Positions 60,241-64,000 of a stretch of 64,000 nt of DNA are shown one piece after another. The position numbers and the translations under genes are program-made. Origin of the DNA: Cricetomys ansorgei (taxonomy: Eukaryota; Chordata; Mammalia; Rodentia; Nesomyidae); the NCBI GenBank assembly GCA_026225945.1, contig JAMJFZ010000711.1, positions 1,899,501-1,963,500 on the forward strand, given 5' to 3'. Under the pieces are notes generated by a model. It did no database searches and was not told the DNA's origin. It saw only the letters and a program-made list of their open reading frames with translations. The stretch's first letter is position 1. Each line of letters starts with the position of its first letter.

Positions 60241-60838
60241 ACACATGGAGATCACTACAGAAACCACAACCAATCAACATGCAAAGTTGTGGAGCACAGA
60301 ACCAAAGGATACTGCTACAAAATACTCTCATTCTTAAGGCTCAGGAAACATTGAAGAAGAGGGAATGGAAAGATTGTAAGAGCCAGAAGATCAGGAAGTA
60401 AGTTGTGAGACTGTATCTCCTAGGACTGTCAGAAGCTACACACATAAAGTACCACCAACATAACTGTCTAAACATGAGCTAAACAAGGACAACAGCAATA
60501 GACATGCCAAAGTAGACAAAGAAAAGCCCATGAAGCCTCACCGAGGAAGGCTGGGAGTGGAAGAAGTAGTCTTCCCCAAGGAAAAGCACACTTCCTTGGT
60601 TGCCCAGTGTCAAATGGTCAGCCCTAAGAACATACATACAAGGAACATTATATAGACTGACCAGGTTATATTTACCAATATATATACATATGCATAGATT
60701 CATGCAATAACAATTAGTGGGGAGGGAAGCAATGATTTGAGGGAGAATTGGGGGGTGGCATATGGAAGGATTTGAAAGGACAAAAGGGAAGGGGAAAATG
60801 TTGCAAATAAATTATAATCTCAAAAATTTTTTAAAAAA
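60241..60838 (+). mobile_element. Lx-like LINE-1 3' UTR, 5'-truncated
   Basis: Ordered landmarks: GGAAAGATTGTAAGAGCCAG, AAGATCAGGAAGTAAGTTGT, GTGAGACTGTATCTCCTAGG, GACATGCCAAAGTAGACAAA, AATGGTCAGCCCTAAGAACA and TTGAGGGAGAATTGGGGGGT, then TTATAATCTCAAAAATTTTT. Same family as the 26610-27962 copy but a different subtype. No coding part. Confidence 0.8.
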
Positions 60839-61078
60839 TACTGCCATTGGAAAGGGCATATCATAACACAACAGAAGATACCACGTAGCAGAAGGGCAAA
60901 GAGAGAGACAGAAAAGGAGGCAAATCTTCTCCATGAGCCCACTCCTTCAGTAAGGTTCTGACCTAGTGCTGAAGGAAGGGTCCTTATGACCTAAACTCTT
61001 TTAGGAGGCCCCGGGCATCTTAATTGTGCTTTTACAGCAATTCAGTTTCAATGTGAGTTTTGGATGGACAAACCTTCC
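60839..61078. mobile_element. Right part of an old mammalian interspersed repeat
   Basis: GCAGAAGGGCAAAGAGAGAG, then CCATGAGCCCACTCCTTCAG, CTTATGACCTAAACTCTTTT, AGGAGGCCCCGGGCATCTTA and GTTTTGGATGGACAAACCTT continue the element begun at 60140. Confidence 0.5.
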
Positions 61079-62018
61079 AACCTAACATGCTCTTTAAACC
61101 ATCAACAGAAACTTTCTCCATTGGGTCGGGGGGCGTTTTTGCTTTGGGGTTTTTGTCTTTCTTTTCTGACTAATACACTATTTTCCTTTGTACACTTCTT
61201 TATATCAGCTTCTTTTATATTCATTTATTTCCTTTTAATGATTTTCCTTACATTTAACCTTTTTCATTTCACATGCATTTTTTACTATCTTTCCATGCCA
61301 AGCAGAAAGCAAAGATATACAAAAGACCAGGTATAATTACATTTGCCCAAGTGAAGACAGCATTTCTTTTTTCCACTCCAGGTAAAACAGATCATGTAAT
61401 AAACTACTAGAATAGGCTCTCTGCTAGCTTCAGATTTCAATCTCTGCACTTAAGTTCCTAGAATGATGAAATTATCCAAGCAGCCACACAGAACAAGCAG
61501 CAGAAGACAAAATTATCTCCCATAGTCATAATCTCCCTGGAATATAAAACTATTTCTTCACATTCCAAAACATTTTATCGTCTTACTAGAAAACACTATC
61601 TAAAAGCTGCCTACTTTCTTAGCCTTTGCCACTCACAACCAGAGACATTTTCATGAGTGCTTGCTCCGTAGTCATTTACTGAGTGACCACCAAGTGATGA
61701 CTAGTGTTAGATCCACAGCTCCCACATGGTAGAATGTGAGAACTGACTTTCAAATGTTGTCCTTTTCCTTTTACATGTATACCACTGGATGGGCAAATGC
61801 ATAGGTGAGCAATATTAACAGATCTTGAATATCAACAGATAGGGGGAGGGTACAAATGAGAAGAAAGATAAAAAGTAGTGGTCAGATAAAGGGCCTTGGG
61901 AGCCACAGGAAAGCAACTGAGTTTGATTGGGAATGGGGGTATTCTGAATTTCAAGTACAGCATCAATACATTCCAACCCATTTCTAAACATGCGGCTGTA
62001 GTGTAGAAAACAGAACAC
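61079..62018. other. No recognised feature
   Basis: Pyrimidine-rich plus strand at 61130-61300 gives a hydrophobic 90-codon frame of no recognised family. Confidence 0.4.
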
Positions 62019-62021
62019 AGG

Positions 62022-62147
62022 GACTGTCAGGGTACCATGCTATCAGATGCTCGGGACAAACAGGACTTTCAGAGTGCCACGCTATTGGATGCTCAGGAAA
62101 GATGGCAGCATCAGGGTGCCATGCTGCTGAATGCTCAGGAGATGAGA
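62022..62147. repeat. 42-bp direct repeat, three copies
   Basis: TCAG(G/A)GTGCC(A/G)...GATGCTC(A/G)GGA recurs with the TCAG landmark at 62027, 62069 and 62111, exactly 42 bp apart. Copies are roughly 75-80 percent alike. Non-coding as far as I can see. Confidence 0.9.
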
Positions 62148-64000
62148 GTTCTTATACTATGGTCACAACTGTGCTGAAAGGAAGATGATAAAGCCCAGAA
62201 GAATCTGAGTACAGTGTTATTTCCTGATGGACTGAACTAGGAGTATAAAGGGAAGCAAAGTGTTAAAATTCTTGAGTTCCTGAAGCAAATCACTGGAGGG
62301 ATGTTTGATGCATATGGCACAAAATGGAAGGCTTAGGAGAGCAATCTGATATAATGTTTATCGTTGTTTTTAAATTTAGTGCTCTTATTTATTTTGGGTT
62401 CATCTATCACGTTTCTCCAACTACTTCACAATCTGTCTTGTCCTTCTTTTTTATCCTCATGTGCCCAGGACAGCTGATAATAAATACTTAATACTAATTA
62501 AATTGAAGTGGCCTTACAACAAAACTTGAATCAACATTTTCAAACATTATGTTTGAAACATTAAAAATAGATGTTTTAGTCAAAGACAATACATGCTTAA
62601 CATTGAAAAGTAAATGCTATAGGAGTCTCTCCTTTCCCCCTCCCTCTATATCATATATACACACACACACCTGTGTATATATGTTTATATATGCATGTTT
62701 ATAATTTAAAATGCACACACCATTAAATGAATAGTGACATAAACGAAATTATAAAACAAAGCTACCTTTGAGAATTCACTTAAAATTATCATATGCTAAC
62801 CAGGTGTTAAGAGATGTCAACTCTTACTATTTAGTTTTAGATGAATTCTAAGAAAAAAGAATGTCACAATATCCTTTTCTATAGGTCCTTTTGGAAACTT
62901 TTCTTTATAATTTCACGTCTGAAATAGTTTTCCTTAGAAGCAAACTAAAAATAAAAGAATAAGACTTGACATCACTTAAACACCTGATGTATATACAAAA
63001 ATTTTGAAAGGCTAGGAAACTTAGTCTTTGGCACAACCAATATAATAATTTAAAAAATCATGTGAAAGTAAACATAGCTTATGTGTTATAAAGCAGCTGC
63101 CATTCATGTGGATAATTACTTTTGGCATCAGAAAGTTTTCCATCATTTTACTGTTATTCTTTTGGGAAGAAGCCAGAGAAAATATTTGATTATTTATTTT
63201 ATAATTTCCAATATGCCTTTTATTAATCTGACCTTTGGCAAATAATTCACTGCCAATTTGGAAATCTAGAAAACTATTTTTTAAGTATACATTTCCACTC
63301 TTAAAATATATTAAATAATATATGAGAATTAAACATTAGTTCATTGTGGTAAGTCTATTTTTTAATGCTACCTATTAAAGCTACACAAACTTGCATTTAA
63401 GCAACCAAAACTTATTGGGACAAATAGGGGCTCAGAGGAGAATATTTTTACAGTGCAAACATCTGCAGAAACAACCCTATGCTATGAAGAAAACATCAGC
63501 AGAGACTTCCTCGTGCGCAGAGTATACATTTCTTTACCTATTTCCTGCAATACTCAAATCAAGCACAACTACCAATATTTAGACCCAATTATATGGTACG
63601 AACATACTCATGATATGGTCAAGTCATCACACTATTGCATTTATTTTTGTGGTTTTGTGGACTAGCTAAAATGTTAACTAATTTACTATGGTAATCCCAC
63701 TTTAGAGCATCTAACATATGAAAAAATGCTCAATTTTTTTTTTATCCTTCTCCTCGTCCCAATCTTTAGCCACAACTTGGTAACATACAGGAAAGTAACT
63801 GTTCAATCTAGATGCCAACAATAACATGTCTCTATAGCATAGCTATCTTCACAACAATCTCTCCAAAGTTCAAAGCAGAAGTGTTCATACTCAGTTTAAA
63901 CTCAGCCCCACAATCACCAACTTTCAGTGTTTATAATCTTTTAATCAAAATATATACTAACTTAGGTCAAATATAGCAAGGTTTAAAACAAATTCCTCCT
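62148..64000. other. AT-rich sequence without recognised gene
   Basis: A TA/CA low-complexity tract lies at about 62645-62700. The rest shows neither a SINE nor a credible exon. Frames at 63391-63665 are short and unsupported. Confidence 0.4.

Overview
The window is repeat-rich, AT-rich, CpG-poor mammalian nuclear DNA. The repeats point to a rodent, very probably a muroid. There are 7SL-derived B1 elements, B3/B2- and B4-like SINEs, two copies of a rodent hAT element of the RCHARR1 type, several Lx-like LINE-1 3' ends, and a decayed betaretrovirus-like (ERVK) provirus. Older mammal-wide MIR, L2 and LINE-1 debris lies beneath them. Most B1 copies share a variant of the B1 3' segment (AGAGTTACAACAGAG) that differs from the mouse form I know, so this may not be Mus or Rattus. 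I cannot name the species.

I find no intact protein-coding gene, CpG island, RNA gene or CRISPR. Most open frames are chance or repeat-derived. The one convincing genic signal is a 66-bp segment at 37291-37356 on the minus strand. It is open in only one frame, keeps two CpGs in a CpG-poor setting, and is bounded by a T-rich acceptor ending in CACAG and a GTAAGA donor. I read it as one internal coding exon of a minus-strand gene, which would make the rest of the window its introns. I do not recognise the 22-residue peptide.

Layout: 1-5.2 kb holds an hAT copy, L1 fragments, B1/B3/B4 and MIR. 5.2-16 kb is mostly unrecognised AT-rich DNA with scattered SINEs. 16.4-17.9 kb is a LINE-1-type 3' region containing a 37-bp minisatellite. 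18-24 kb is unrecognised DNA with a few SINEs and old L1. 24.3-28 kb is a stack of nested insertions: an old L1 split by another rodent repeat, a GGT expansion and a younger Lx 3' UTR. 30.9-36.2 kb has MIR, L1, B1, the second hAT copy and the minus-strand ERVK remnant. 37.3 kb has the candidate exon in otherwise bare sequence. 42-46.2 kb has a CG/TG run, B1, a purine tract, a second LTR-like segment, an antisense L1 and a degenerate ~95-115-bp tandem repeat. 48-54 kb is dense in SINEs, with a long TC tract. 54-64 kb is sparse, with an L1 nested in an older element and a 42-bp triplicate.

These parts do not work together as a system. The story is insertional layering inside a probable large intron. 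All repeat names come from recalled consensus features, not from a search, so boundaries are approximate.
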